Origin: Bursaphelenchus xylophilus
Taxonomy: Eukaryota > Nematoda > Chromadorea > Rhabditida > Aphelenchoididae
NCBI GenBank assembly: GCA_904066235.2
Contig: CAJFCV020000005.1
Location: forward strand, 8,303,501-8,367,500
Length of the DNA: 64,000 bases
Direction of reading: 5' to 3'
The notes beneath the pieces were generated by a model. It saw only the letters and a program-made list of their open reading frames with translations. It searched no databases and had not been told where the DNA came from. Shown in pieces: positions 1 to 10,773 of this stretch. Each line of letters starts with the position of its first letter. The stretch's first letter is position 1. The position numbers and the translations under genes are program-made.

Positions 1-15
1 CCCAAAAATGCAAAT

Positions 16-222
16 TCAAGCTCGTTTGTTCTCCTTCTTCACCAATGTCTTATAGATATCATAATCGGCGGCGTGTTCTCGCCTCATTTCCTCGCTTTTC
101 CTCTCCTCCGTTTTTACAAATGGATTTCCAAACTCCGGCTTTCTTTGGGCGGCGAGACAGGATCGAAGGCAATTGCAGAGAGCGATTTCAATCACATAGA
201 GGACCACAACCACGATGATCAA
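16..222 (-). CDS. Possible C-terminal exon of a small membrane protein
   Basis: The reading frame encodes a hydrophobic run (IIVVVVLYVIEIAL), then a Cys-rich juxtamembrane stretch (CNCLRSCLAAQRK), then a charged tail ending at a TGA at 16-18. That order (one membrane helix, cysteines that could be palmitoylated, basic/acidic cytoplasmic tail) looks protein-like rather than random. There is no ATG at the head of the frame and an in-frame TGA lies shortly upstream, so this can only be an internal or terminal exon, or a decayed gene. I could not find a convincing 3' splice site; the TTTATTACAG near 310 leads into a different frame. Function not recognised; the layout loosely recalls single-pass ion-channel accessory proteins, but that is a guess. 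Confidence 0.3.
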   Translation of the reverse strand: MIIVVVVLYVIEIALCNCLRSCLAAQRKPEFGNPFVKTEERKSEEMRREHAADYDIYKTLVKKENKRA

Positions 223-1452
223 AGATTCGGAGTTTGCGGAGCGACTCGGGTAGAATTGTCATCCGGAACTTTGAGGAATTGCAAGGTAATATTCTCGAAT
301 ATGCTGTAATAAATTCTAATGCAATCTTTTCTGCAACTTTTATCTAACAGGGGAAGTAGTCCAAGTGCGACGCTCAGATTTTCTTTAAATTTTGCACACA
401 CGTCGGTTATGGACTAAATATGAATTCCTGAAAGTTTTAGCTCGCGCTTTGCGGGCGCCGCCGAAATATTGAACCATTTTTGTCGCGGAGAGAGTACGCC
501 CAACGCGGATAGCGGTCAGAGAGAAAAACGCTTTTTGGCCATAACTTTGGCAGTTTCGTGAGGAAAAAATTGATTTTTTGTGGAAACATTACCCTTTACG
601 GTTGAAATCGGTATGCAACTTTTTGTGCCGAAATTCGGCAAAAAGTCCTAAATTTTCGCCGACTTTCAATCTAAAAGTCTTGGTTGTTTCTGCAAAGCGC
701 GAGCTAGGATTCTCACATATATTGTAGACAAAATTACTCTAAATCTGTGCCGAGTTTTATCAAAATCTGAGCGTCGCACTTGGGGTACTCCTCTTGTAAG
801 TTCTAATGCAATTTTTTTCAACTTTTATCTAAATAGTATAATCCCCTAAAGGCTAGCTCCTTTTTTGGAGAACTAAAGAAAAAATAAAGCCACAAAAAGT
901 TGCCTTCGTCTTCTATTCTTTATCATTCTCGTCAACCACAATCAAAGTGTTGTCTTCGCCATTGGCCACAGTCCTTCGATTGCCAATTTCTCCCTCAAAA
1001 AATTCAGGGAGAGTGTTTGAACGCGATTATTGTACACTTTTTTTTTCAATTTTGCTTGACAAGCACTCTTCCAAATGAAGGCTCGGGCGCAAATTGGAAA
1101 AAATACTATTTTTTTGTGGTGCGGATAAGAAAGGACGGAAAAATAATTAAAACTTGATTTTTTAAAATTCATAAAAAGCAAATTTTTTAAAAATTAGTTA
1201 AGAAACACAATATTTTAAGAAAAAAAATCGACCGGTCGACAAAAAAAGTCTTGAGTTTTTTCTGCACATCTCTAATTGTAACATTACACTGTTTGTCCAT
1301 TTCTAAATTCAATTTTTATCAGCAAATTTCTTAGATTTATAAACCGAAATTATTTATGGGGGGAACACATAAAACAAAGAGAAATAATATGCTCCGTTAC
1401 AGCGTGAGTCGACTGAAGTTCGTGTGCTTATCTCCATCGAGGTGTTCAGAGA
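223..1452. other. Gene-free stretch with a dispersed repeat
   Basis: No supported exon. The first half holds the inverted-ended repeat at 351-794, flanked on both sides by a diverged direct copy of a TTCTAATGCAATYTTT...ATCTAA block (about 313-354 and 801-847), so the repeat sits inside or between copies of another one. The rest is AT-rich sequence in which I see nothing definite. Confidence 0.5.
351..794. repeat. Dispersed repeat family D, copy with inverted ends
   Basis: About 444 bp ended by ~33 bp inverted repeats (351-383 and 762-794) sharing the core AAGTGCGACGCTCAGATTTT. The interior carries TTAGCTCGCGCTTTGC and its inverted form GCAAAGCGCGAGCTA near 690, plus GAGAGAGTACGC and GCGGTCAGAGAGAAAA. 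Diverged copies of the interior recur near 5990-6390, 8100-8245, 26290-26505, 30215-30335, 37665-37870, 38460-38770, 41010-41110 and 56805-56965. It has no coding capacity and is probably a MITE-like family. Confidence 0.6.
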
Positions 1453-3450
1453 TCACTTTCGGCCGAATCTGAAAATATTCATTCATTAAAATTTGCATAT
1501 CTTGATCATAATTTTGATTTTTTTTTATGTTTTCTGAATACCCTAGTAGTATTTCATATATCATGATAGTTTTTTTAGCAAATTTGATTACAAATATTTG
1601 TATTTTAGTGGATCTGTTTGTTTTTTGTGCCCGACTTCTTGCACGCTCAACTTCACATACACTCGTGTCCTCAAAACAAGTTCTCCGGGTCCAAAAGAGT
1701 CCATATATCTTCTTCTATTTATTATCATACATCTTCCCTTTGAATATTCTTTAAATGTTGTATTACCAACCAAAATAAATAATCTAGTGCACTTTTTTCC
1801 CTTCGAAAAAAGCCCCTGCGGGGTCGTTTAGTCGCGTAGCAGCGGGTTAATCATACGCGGGAGATGCCTCTGTGTTCCGCAATTAATGTTTTAATCATTA
1901 TTTGTATCCCACTCAAAAAAAATTTTTTTTGAATAAAAAATAAAAAATTTTCATTTTCTGAATAAGCAAGTAGTGCCCGGAATAATATTTTGTTATATTG
2001 GCGCCGTGATTGACGTAGAATTGTATCGAAAACCTTTCAATGCCACTTCTGGGAACCTTCCGGCACAATGGCCGATCTTGCGGACAATGAACCCTCAGGG
2101 CATTTGGTTCCGATCCCACACCCCCAGGCAGTATCTGAGCCCGCCGCAAAACATGTGAACAAAGCAGAGCTGGGAGCCCGTAATTACATACGTGTCATGG
2201 TTAAAAGTTGTGCTCACTGGAGAGTAATTGATACTTTTTCATTATCTTTGCACAAAGTGATAAATGACTTTTTGGCAACAATAGTGTAATTGCACGCAAT
2301 TACCGCAAAAATGTTGAAAAATGGACCTTGTAGGACTGATGTTGGCAGTAACACTTTCTACATACACCGTTCGGAAGTGTAAAATTGCTGTTCAGGGAAA
2401 TCGTGGTGGTACCCAAAGATATATACTACAGTATGATTGTAATAATATCTATATATGGTCTGGTGTTTGAAAAGGCTAAAAAACCTACCACTGACAATTC
2501 GGCAAAAATGGGGTGACATTTTATACGATAAAAAGTGTTTTTTAGCAAGCAATTTTTTATGTCATCCCAACCGTAAATTTTGCAAATTTAAGAGAATTGT
2601 GGCCTTATACAACGTATTTTAGATGAATACATAGAAGAAATTTTAAAATAATTTACTGCGTTTAGTCACTTTTTCGATAAGATTTAAAACCTACCGTAAT
2701 CTTTCAGCGCCGTTTAGCGTATCGATCAGTTCCGGGAGATTCTGGGCGGCCATCCTTTTGTAAACTGCTCTGAAACATTTTTTCATATAGTTTTTTGGCT
2801 ACGCAAAAAATCGTGATTTCAAAAACCAAAGAAAAAGTTCGTACCGTTGAGGAATGACATACTGATATGCGGGCACGAATTCGTCGAAATTCCTCTTCCC
2901 ATAGCGTAATCGAGGAGCGCCTTTCATTGCTGACATGAATTCGTTGAGATTCGACTTCTTCTCCATGCTGAAACTATATTGTTTTAGGTGGTTGGTGAAG
3001 TTGTATTACGGTAAATATAAAGTACTTTTTCGCAAAACTTTTGTGAAAAATGTCTTTGAAATTTTTATATGTTATATTCTGCATAATGCGGTCGAAAAGT
3101 CTCGGAAAAATTAAAGTAATTTTTTAAAAATTTTATCGAAATTTCTACATAACGCGATTTTTACGGATTTGGGAAAACTCGAATGTTTTTTGACATGTTT
3201 TGAAAGCTTTGTCCCACCAAGATTTCTCTGACATCATCATTACCGTAGGCAAAAACAACATTGTCCTCAGTAAGCCTGAGAACGGAAGTTTCCAACACGT
3301 TTCCGATGAGGAAACGTAACTTAGTTACTACTCTTTAATCTTTCAAACTTACTCTCGGTCCTCCAACAAAGGTAGCGCGGTGGATGTGAGGACAATCAGC
3401 GAGGCCATAACAAGACAAAGGGCTTGAGAATTTGTCATCTTCAGCTCCAT
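1453..3450 (-). CDS. flp-34: FLP-34 / neuropeptide F-like precursor
   Basis: A four-exon neuropeptide gene: 3450-3353, 2967-2845, 2769-2695 and 1468-1453; the joins keep frame and give 103 aa. Residues 1 to about 26 form a signal peptide (LCLVMASLIVLTSTA). After a KK site comes SNLNEFMSAMKGAPRLRY, then the amidation and cleavage signal GKR. A spacer ending in KR precedes a second peptide, NLPELIDTLNGAERLRF, followed by GRK and stop. From memory, C. elegans FLP-34 yields ADISTFASAINNAGRLRY-amide and ALNRDSLVASLNNAERLRF-amide, a close match in length, order and C-termini. The last intron splits the Arg codon of the RLRF end (CG|A), the position known for NPY/NPF-family genes, which supports the distant 16-nt last exon. 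A TTTCAG about 50 bp before the ATG could be a trans-splice site. Predicted role: secreted peptide signalling through NPY/NPF-type GPCRs. Confidence 0.85.
2514..2529 (+). repeat. Short interspersed motif B (TGACATTTTATACGAT)
   Basis: One full copy of a 15-16 bp motif. Others: 17041-17053, 17231-17243, 17819 (variant), 17859 (variant), 24525-24539, 43823 and 43851 (TGACAATTTATACGA), 43956 (TGACATTTTATACGC), 50851-50865 and 54905-54919, on either strand. They lie in introns or between genes, never in the coding exons assigned here. This copy is in the last intron of the flp-34-like gene. Confidence 0.7.
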
Positions 3451-4410
3451 TTAGTCGCTTTTTGGGCACAACGGCAATCACTCCAACCCTGAAATTTATT
3501 TTTTAATTTTTTGAAATTTAATGGCAATTTTATAGGTAATATCGATGGTAAACGAATTGGAAAGTAGACATAAAATAGGGAAATTCAAAAAAGTTTTATT
3601 TTGGTATCAAAAAGTATCACAAAAATCCGAATTTGGCAAAAAATACAGCCAAAAAATGATGACAAAAAAATCAAAGCCATGCATTACAAAATCAAACGAA
3701 AGCATGTAAACTTAATGGCCTTTAATCGTACTTTAGATAACAAGCAGTTACAGTAAGAAAAAGTGAGTAAAAACGCTTCAGATGACATAATGAGCTTGAA
3801 AAACAAGGGCTTAATTGAAAACAAATAAAATTGCAAAAAAACAGTCGTAAAACATTGCAGATGTTGCAAAATTTATCTTACACATGAACTTTGAGCTCAA
3901 ACTACGGAGAAATTGGATTTTTTTTGCAAAAACGAAAAGTACAGTCGGAAACAACATACTATGGGATGCTCATTAATACTCTTAGCTGTCCGAAAAATTT
4001 ACCGGGCGGAAGTAAAGCAATGGGCCACACGGTGAACCTATATTGTACATGGCCATCAGATCTCTGATTTTAGGAAAATCAAAGAATAGCAGGAAAGTGG
4101 CAGCTACAGTAACTCAAACCGATTACCACGGAAAACAATAAAGGTCTGAGAACGTGAGGAAGACGTTTTTTGGAGCCAGCAAACCAAAATGCTCCTCAAT
4201 AAAGTCATTTTTATATTATCCTCCCCATTGAACCCAGAAGATCCAAAAAATATCAAAAAAGTCCGCATTTTAAGTATGGTAACTTGCAAAATGCTTTAGC
4301 AACCGGGAAAGTAGATCATGCAGAATGTTTTTATTGCAAAAACTTTGCAGAGCAACGAATTTGAAGTGGCAAAACAAGCGTTTTATCAGAAAAATGTGTC
4401 TCAAATCAAA

Positions 4411-4693
4411 GATATAAGGCGCGTGCGTTCTACTTCTCTGCGGACTTCCTCGCAGAAAACCCGCATTTCTTGTCTGTGGGCCCGCTAGACAAGAAATGTG
4501 CAATTCTTGGCTGAGCAGAGAAAAAAAGAAAAAAATCTTCACGGGGAGAGAGCAGAAAATTGCGCAATATTGCGCAATGTTACGCAATTTTAGACAAGAA
4601 TTGCGCGTTTCTTGTCTAGCGGGCCCACAGACAAGAAATGCGGGTTTTCTGCGAGGAAGTCCGAAGAGAAGTAGAACGCACGCGCCTTATATC
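4411..4693. repeat. Inverted repeat / foldback element, 283 bp
   Basis: Arms 4411-4509 and 4595-4693 are near-perfect reverse complements (shared segments include GCGTGCGTTCTACTTCTCT and GTGGGCCCGCTAGACAAGAA). The loop is made of repeated TGCGCAAT/TACGCAAT units. Both flanks carry similar TCAAA(A)TCAAA sequence outside GATATAAGG/CCTTATATC, possibly a target duplication. It has no coding capacity and is most likely a MITE. Confidence 0.75.
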
Positions 4694-5989
4694 CCTCAAA
4701 ATCAAATAAATTCCAATTTAACGTGACTCTAGGCCATTTAATATCCCGAGAGTTCAGTTTACTACCCAGAATCAAGCTCAATTCTCAATGCGCAACGCAA
4801 ATTCAAAGCAAATTTTGAGAATTAGCCGGGATATCCGGGCTAATTCTCCCACCGGACTCGTAAGCTCCGCCCTCTTTTTGCGTTGGCATTCGTTGGTGGG
4901 CGGTGCCGATATTATGCGAAAACAGTTCATTATTGGTCAATTCTCGTAATTGGCGACGAAATGGCGTGACGAGTGTTCAATTATGTGACACAAAAATGTT
5001 GTTCAGGAGAAGAGCAACGAAAGATTAAAGCGGAGGAAAGACTAAAATTAACGGAATGCAGAAGGTAATTGTGATAAAACTAGCGCATGAGGGGTGCAAT
5101 CAAGGCCAGTACCTCAGAATAGAGTCATTGATGACATGTATTGAACCACGTTTACCGCGAAAAAGTGATTCTTTGAATAAAAATAGATAGCCCTTTATTA
5201 TTAGGCTAAAAATGGAATTTCTCAAAATTCGACTGGTTCTGAAAACGCTCAAATTTAGATTACTACTTCCTAAAACAAGTCCAAATTTTGTCAATTTCTG
5301 TGATTTCTTTGTGGTAAAAAATAACTTTTTTTTCACGCAGAAGTCAAAAAGATTTAGCCGAAAAACGTTGCTCTGATCCTCTCAACTTATATCACGTAAT
5401 CTATTGTCTGCAAAACGCGCTAAATATATTGGCTGGATTCTCAAGACGGAAGCTAAAATTTTGAGGGGTTGATTTTTGGCCTATACGTAAACCACCTCCG
5501 AAATTTCAAGGAAACCAGCAAGTCTCCGAGGACCTTACCGATGTTTTCGGCCTTCCAAAGTCATCATAACATTTCTTGGAGGAACTACTATTATATGTAC
5601 TTTTTAGCGTCAAAAAAAATGTAAATTCGGAGCTTCGGTTCGACCAAACTATGGGGTATTATCGTCCAATACTATGTCTAAAACCAAACCTTATATGTGA
5701 CAATTTTACATGACGTCGTTTGGTCCGTTTCCCATCAAAACAAATAGGTTGAAGGTAATGTTTGTTGGGTGTCGAGGAAAGGCGGTCGAAGTTGGCCAAA
5801 GAATATGGATATTTGAAACGAGTTCAGGGAATTGAAAATTTATAGGCATAGACAGCTCTCAGGGCGGTATTAAACTGAAAGGTCAAGTGTGTTTACGCTC
5901 TAGGCTGTAATGGATTTCTAGGCCTCAAAAGAATTTTTATGTAAATATAATAGTAGAAGAAAGAGATGGTCTAGTAGAACGGCGAATAT

Positions 5990-6390
5990 ACCAAAGTACG
6001 ATGCTTCGATTTTCTTGAAATTTCGCATGTGACATTTACCTAGAAGACGTATCAATCACTGAAAATTTTAGCTCAAGCATTGCATGGGAAGTGATATTCA
6101 ACGACCGAGATTGCGAAAAAAGAGACGGTCAATGAAAAAACACTTTGGGCAATAACTTTGCGGAGAAAAAAGTTCATTTTTAGCCTATATGCTTTGCAAT
6201 TCGCTTAGAACTGAAAGATAAAAAACACCTAACCAAAAACTGCCCAATAAATAAAAAATTTCAGAAAATTAGGGCCTAAAAATCTTGAAGGTTCCTGACG
6301 ATTAGAGGCTAGAAATCTGGTATGTTCCTTAGAAAACTCTAATCTTCATCCACCCCGAGTTTCATCAAAAACCGACACTTGAGCTTTGAA
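5990..6390. repeat. Dispersed repeat family D, degenerate copy
   Basis: Aligns by eye with the 351-794 element: AAAGTACGATGCTTCGATTTTC at its left parallels the inverted end there, followed by TTTTAGCTCAAGCATTGCA, AGACGGTCAATGAAAAAACAC and ATAACTTTGC in the same order. The right end (CACCCCGAGTTTCATCAAAA) is only faintly related. It is an old, diverged copy. Confidence 0.45.
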
Positions 6391-6800
6391 AAATCCCAGT
6401 TTAAATTCTTTTTGCCAAAGCTTTTGTTTTTATATATTTTGTTTGAACCCTCGCAACTCTGTTTATAGCCCTAATAAAACCTTTTTGCTGCCTAAAATAC
6501 TTTCATTAATATTTTTCCTTCCAAATTCATCTTTCGACCCTCCGGCACATCTAAACTTTAACCTCTTTCTCCCCCACATTCCCTCGGGAATCTGGACCAG
6601 GATGTTTAATATCAGGTATGGTCTGAGCGGCGAAGGTTGCATCATAAACCAACACTCGTAGTTGATACTAAACAAACATGCAAAAGTTTGCACTCCGTAG
6701 GTGTATATCAGGAATTCCGTCGCAAAACAAGTTGCGTATTGCGGGCATATTTACATTGAGTACGATATTCGCGGAGATCTTGTGATTTCTCGGAAAAACA

Positions 6801-6874
6801 CCACGATATCGCAAGGAAATGCGCCCCTCTACTGTTCCTATGATAATAATAGGAACAGTAGAGGGGAATCGTGG
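6801..6874. repeat. Perfect 18-bp stem hairpin
   Basis: CCCCTCTACTGTTCCTAT at 6824-6841 is followed, after a 7-nt loop, by its exact reverse complement at 6849-6866. An outer pair CCACGAT (6801-6807) / ATCGTGG (6868-6874) extends the fold. The loop is short and the stem has no mismatch. It could be a MITE relic or a small hairpin RNA; nothing nearby decides between them. Confidence 0.7.
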
Positions 6875-9800
6875 CACTATATAGCATGCGATCATCATAG
6901 TTTAATTGAAAACTGAATAATGAAGTGAAATTAATCATATTCGGCGGAGAGGTCAGAAATGGAGATGAAACGCAACAAATTTCCGGTTATGACTTCACCT
7001 CAATGACAAATTTACTAGTGTAGAAAGTTTAATGGAAGCACGTGCCTTGACGTGAAGATTGGCCTTGACGGGAATTTTTGACTCAAAAATTTAAATATTT
7101 AAATTCCCGCCAACTTGGGCACTGTAAACATGTGTAAGAATGGCTCGTATGGCCGTAATCAGTAGTTTAGAAAAAGTAGTATTTGCCAGAGTGTTCCTAA
7201 ATGACCTTATCAGCCATATTCAGCTTCCGCTGCAGTTTGAAATTTGAAAAATTAAAATTCCCGCCACTATTTGGCATTCTGTTCTAAGGTAGATTTTGGC
7301 TTATAGGTCATTCAAAAAGCGCACAACAGTAGAAAATGCAAACCAAAATGCCTGAAAAACATCAGAAATTTATTTAATTTACATCAAATTCTAAAATTTT
7401 AATTTTTTTTACTGTTTATGGCATTCTGTTTACATCTCTTTTTGGGCCCTAAATTCCCAGAAAAATTTTAAAAACAAGTTGTAAAATGCCATATTCTGCA
7501 GTAAAATGAAATTTACAATATGCAAAGAAATTTTGTTTAGATAATAAAACGGCTTTTCGGAATCAATTTATATAATACATGACAATTGTTGTGATTTTTG
7601 ACCATAGAACGTGCCTTCCCCCCGTAAAAAGGGCGAAATCAGATAAAATCGCAGAGCATTTTGAAAACAGTGAACTCTCAACGACTTAAAATGACGTTAC
7701 TCAAGTCCTTTGTCCATCAAAACGTGGCCAAATTTTGGAAACACCGCGCCTTTGCTCGCACTTTTTAATTCTTTTTTTAGAGTTGCAGTGTTGCAAAAAA
7801 AGGGCCAAAATTCTATTATTAGTGGGGATAAAGGAAAAAACACGGGATAAAAAATTCAAAAATGGCATACAGAATGGTAGGATTAATATTTTATGTGTTC
7901 TCCTCTCCCACCTTCGCTGATATTAATATTCCAAAAATTTTGGAATCTAAATTTTAAAATCGCCCAACATCATCACTTTATGTTTTTTTGCCTTCCTTAC
8001 AGGACACGGATATGAGACTACAAAAACCGAGTGAAAAAAATGAAACAGAGAGGGTTTAAGGTCCTGTTCGAAAAAATTTCAATTTACGAAAAAAGAACCA
8101 CCAGATTTTCATAAAATCTTGGTCACAACTCTTATGTAGGTCGTACGTTAAACACTCCAATTTTTAGCTCCAGCTATACATGCAGAACCAAGATATTCAG
8201 CAAAGATTGCAGACTGGAAACCATAGAAAATGAGGAGAGCCGGCTATAGAAAGAACTCTCCTCTGCAAGTGGCTTCGGTCGGAAAGAACTCATCTAACAA
8301 AATCCTAATTGCTGGAGAAGGAAATGCCAAAAGCGAGACGTTTTTTGTAAGTCCCGGCCATGAAATCAACAAAAGTACAAAGAATTTGCGTGCATCTGAT
8401 AAAATCTTTCACGAAGTGACGTTTTGTCCAAAACAATCAACGAGCCTTACTTTTATCGGCAATCACGTTCACTCTCGAGAGGCTTGAATTTGCAAATAAG
8501 GATGTTTAGTTAAAAATTTTAAGGATTTACCATTCTGAGTAGATACCAAATTCGCACACCTCCAAAAAATGTTTTATAAAATGTACTTTAATTGGGGAAG
8601 CATCAATTTTGGACAATTAATTTTCACGGTTCGACATCTTTTATTACTAAATTCTTACTAAAATTTTTTAATAGATTTCAAAAAATGATTTATTAAAAAA
8701 AAGAGAAGTGTGATATAAAGCACGGCCAAACGAAATAAATTATTGGAAAAAGTAATTAAAAAAATGTCTAGAGCTGGCGCTCGAATATTTAGACATTTGT
8801 TCCTCCGGAAGAACAATGAAAATTGCAATTCTAAGAACTTGAACAATGAAAAAATTTATAATACTATGATGTGATTTAAAAAAAATTATTGCTAAAGATT
8901 ATTTTAGTCATCATTTTTCACTCCAAAAACTTCCTTTTCGCTGCATAGAACAGAATGCCAAATTTGGCGGGATTTCTCACGATTTAAATTTTTCAACGAA
9001 AAGATCGTCAAAGATTGAAAATGATGATCTTCTGCTATCATAACATTACAATTTTATTTGCTGCAAACCGTTACACTACCATTTTTTGGCTTCCCAAAAA
9101 TGCCAGACATTGCTATATTTTAGTAGTAATAACTCATCTTGCCCCAAAAACGTATCTCAAAAAATCTCAATAACGGCGCAAAATGGCTTCATGCCAAGAA
9201 TACGCATTTGTTTATATGAAAACAAAGAAATAAAATTATCTGTGCGAAAATATACGATTAGTTTGGCCAACCGAAGAATCGTCTAACGTTTCGGCTTAAA
9301 AAAGAAAAATTATCTCTTTTCGAAAGTATAGTAAGATGAAAGTAAATAGTTGGAAACTCTGGGCGACAAAGTTGCTCACTAAGAAATTGTAAACTACAAA
9401 AAAATAGAATTTATAATATTAAAAAATAAATTGATTGTGATAGCATACAATTATGTTCAATTTAACGTCACCTAATTATAATGCGGAAGTTTGACGCAAT
9501 AATTATGAATACATTTGGGAATGGAAAGTGTTTGAAGGAACGCGAATGGACTCTTCTAGGTGTAGATAAACTTTCGTATTCCTTGAATGGCCAGTACGAG
9601 TACTTTGGAAACGCACTTTTTACGGATTGGGGAACGGAATGTCAAGAAAAACGTATTTGGTTTCTGCCACGCGAGCAAAGCCGGCGAAATTGTAAATACT
9701 AAAATCATTATTAGCTTATAGAGTTAGTAAAATTTTGTCTTCTTTTTACTAGTATATTACGCGAAGTGATTTTCTGGACGTTTCTTTTCGTAAGCCGTAA

Positions 9801-10773
9801 AACCAAGGTTCGAAAGTGGTTCTACTGGCTGCTTAATGCACTAATGAGTCAAATCAGGCACATAATTCAATGCGACAATGCCAACACCTTGCCAAATGTG
9901 GGGGGTTCTTCCAATTTTGGCAGTCTCCCAAATTTCTATAGTATCTCGTACGTTAAAATCGCTGAAACTGCGGTCAAAAAAAGCGTCATTCTTCTTTCTT
10001 AAAAAAACTCCTACATCTTGGCCATCATACATAATTTGTCGCGTTCGTGGCACTCTGTTTCACGTGTTTCTTACCGTACTACATGTATGTATAATACATA
10101 AACATATTTATGTCAAAAATCAGAGAACATCCGGAAAATATTATATCCGGCATTGACACTGAATGAACAAATTAGTAATGCCTATGTAACACCACCGTCT
10201 CAAAAAGCCACGTTAATATAACGATTATTCCCCGCAAATATCTGGGGAATCGTCAACTCCCCAATTTAACGGCTATTCAAATGACCCACGCAAAAAACTC
10301 TGTACTTTGTCGGAAAATGGACTTTAATTTACGCTGGTAATTGTATTGAAAATGTAAATATGTCATAGCTGTCAATCAAATTTGTGACATCTGAGGGATC
10401 AAATTGTTCTCGGAAACGCGAAAGATCGTGTGTTTCAAAATATTATAATTCTGACGCCGCGGAGGAAGGTAATTAACCTTTTAGGGTAATTGGGATAATT
10501 TTAAAACAAATTGATTAAGATCAAAAAGAAAAATGCCGAAGACGGTTAAGAATAAGATGAGGTAGGTTACGGAATATGGAAGGAATTGAAAGTTTAGCAA
10601 TAGCAAAAGGAGTAGTTGTTGTTCTAAGACAGTCGAACCTGTGTACAACGGGGACCAAAAACCTACTCGGTCATCGTTGTATGAAGATTCGTACAGCTTA
10701 AAATTGACTTTCTAGCGCAGAGAATTGTTTGCTATAGGCAGGACTTGTTGTACGTCAGTTCGCTGGGAACAAA

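Larger units (their letters stand above)
3451..10773. other. Gene-poor, repeat-rich region
   Basis: No exon could be supported over 7.3 kb. It contains the inverted repeat at 4411-4693, a degenerate family D copy at about 5990-6390 and another piece at 8100-8245, the hairpin at 6801-6874, and motif C copies near 7101, 7258-7287, 7418 and 8947-8976. Open frames of 60-90 codons (8230-8487, 9481-9702, 9878-10156) show no motif, lack convincing splice contexts and fit chance. The final ~250 bp would hold the promoter of the DUF229 gene; no core element stands out. Confidence 0.5.

Noticed and set aside
2158..2552. Earlier 3' exons for the neuropeptide gene (acceptors near 2503 and 2130)
   Set aside because: They would follow AERLR with residues other than RFG or RYG and lose the amidation signal; the acceptor at 1469 restores RFGRK-stop.
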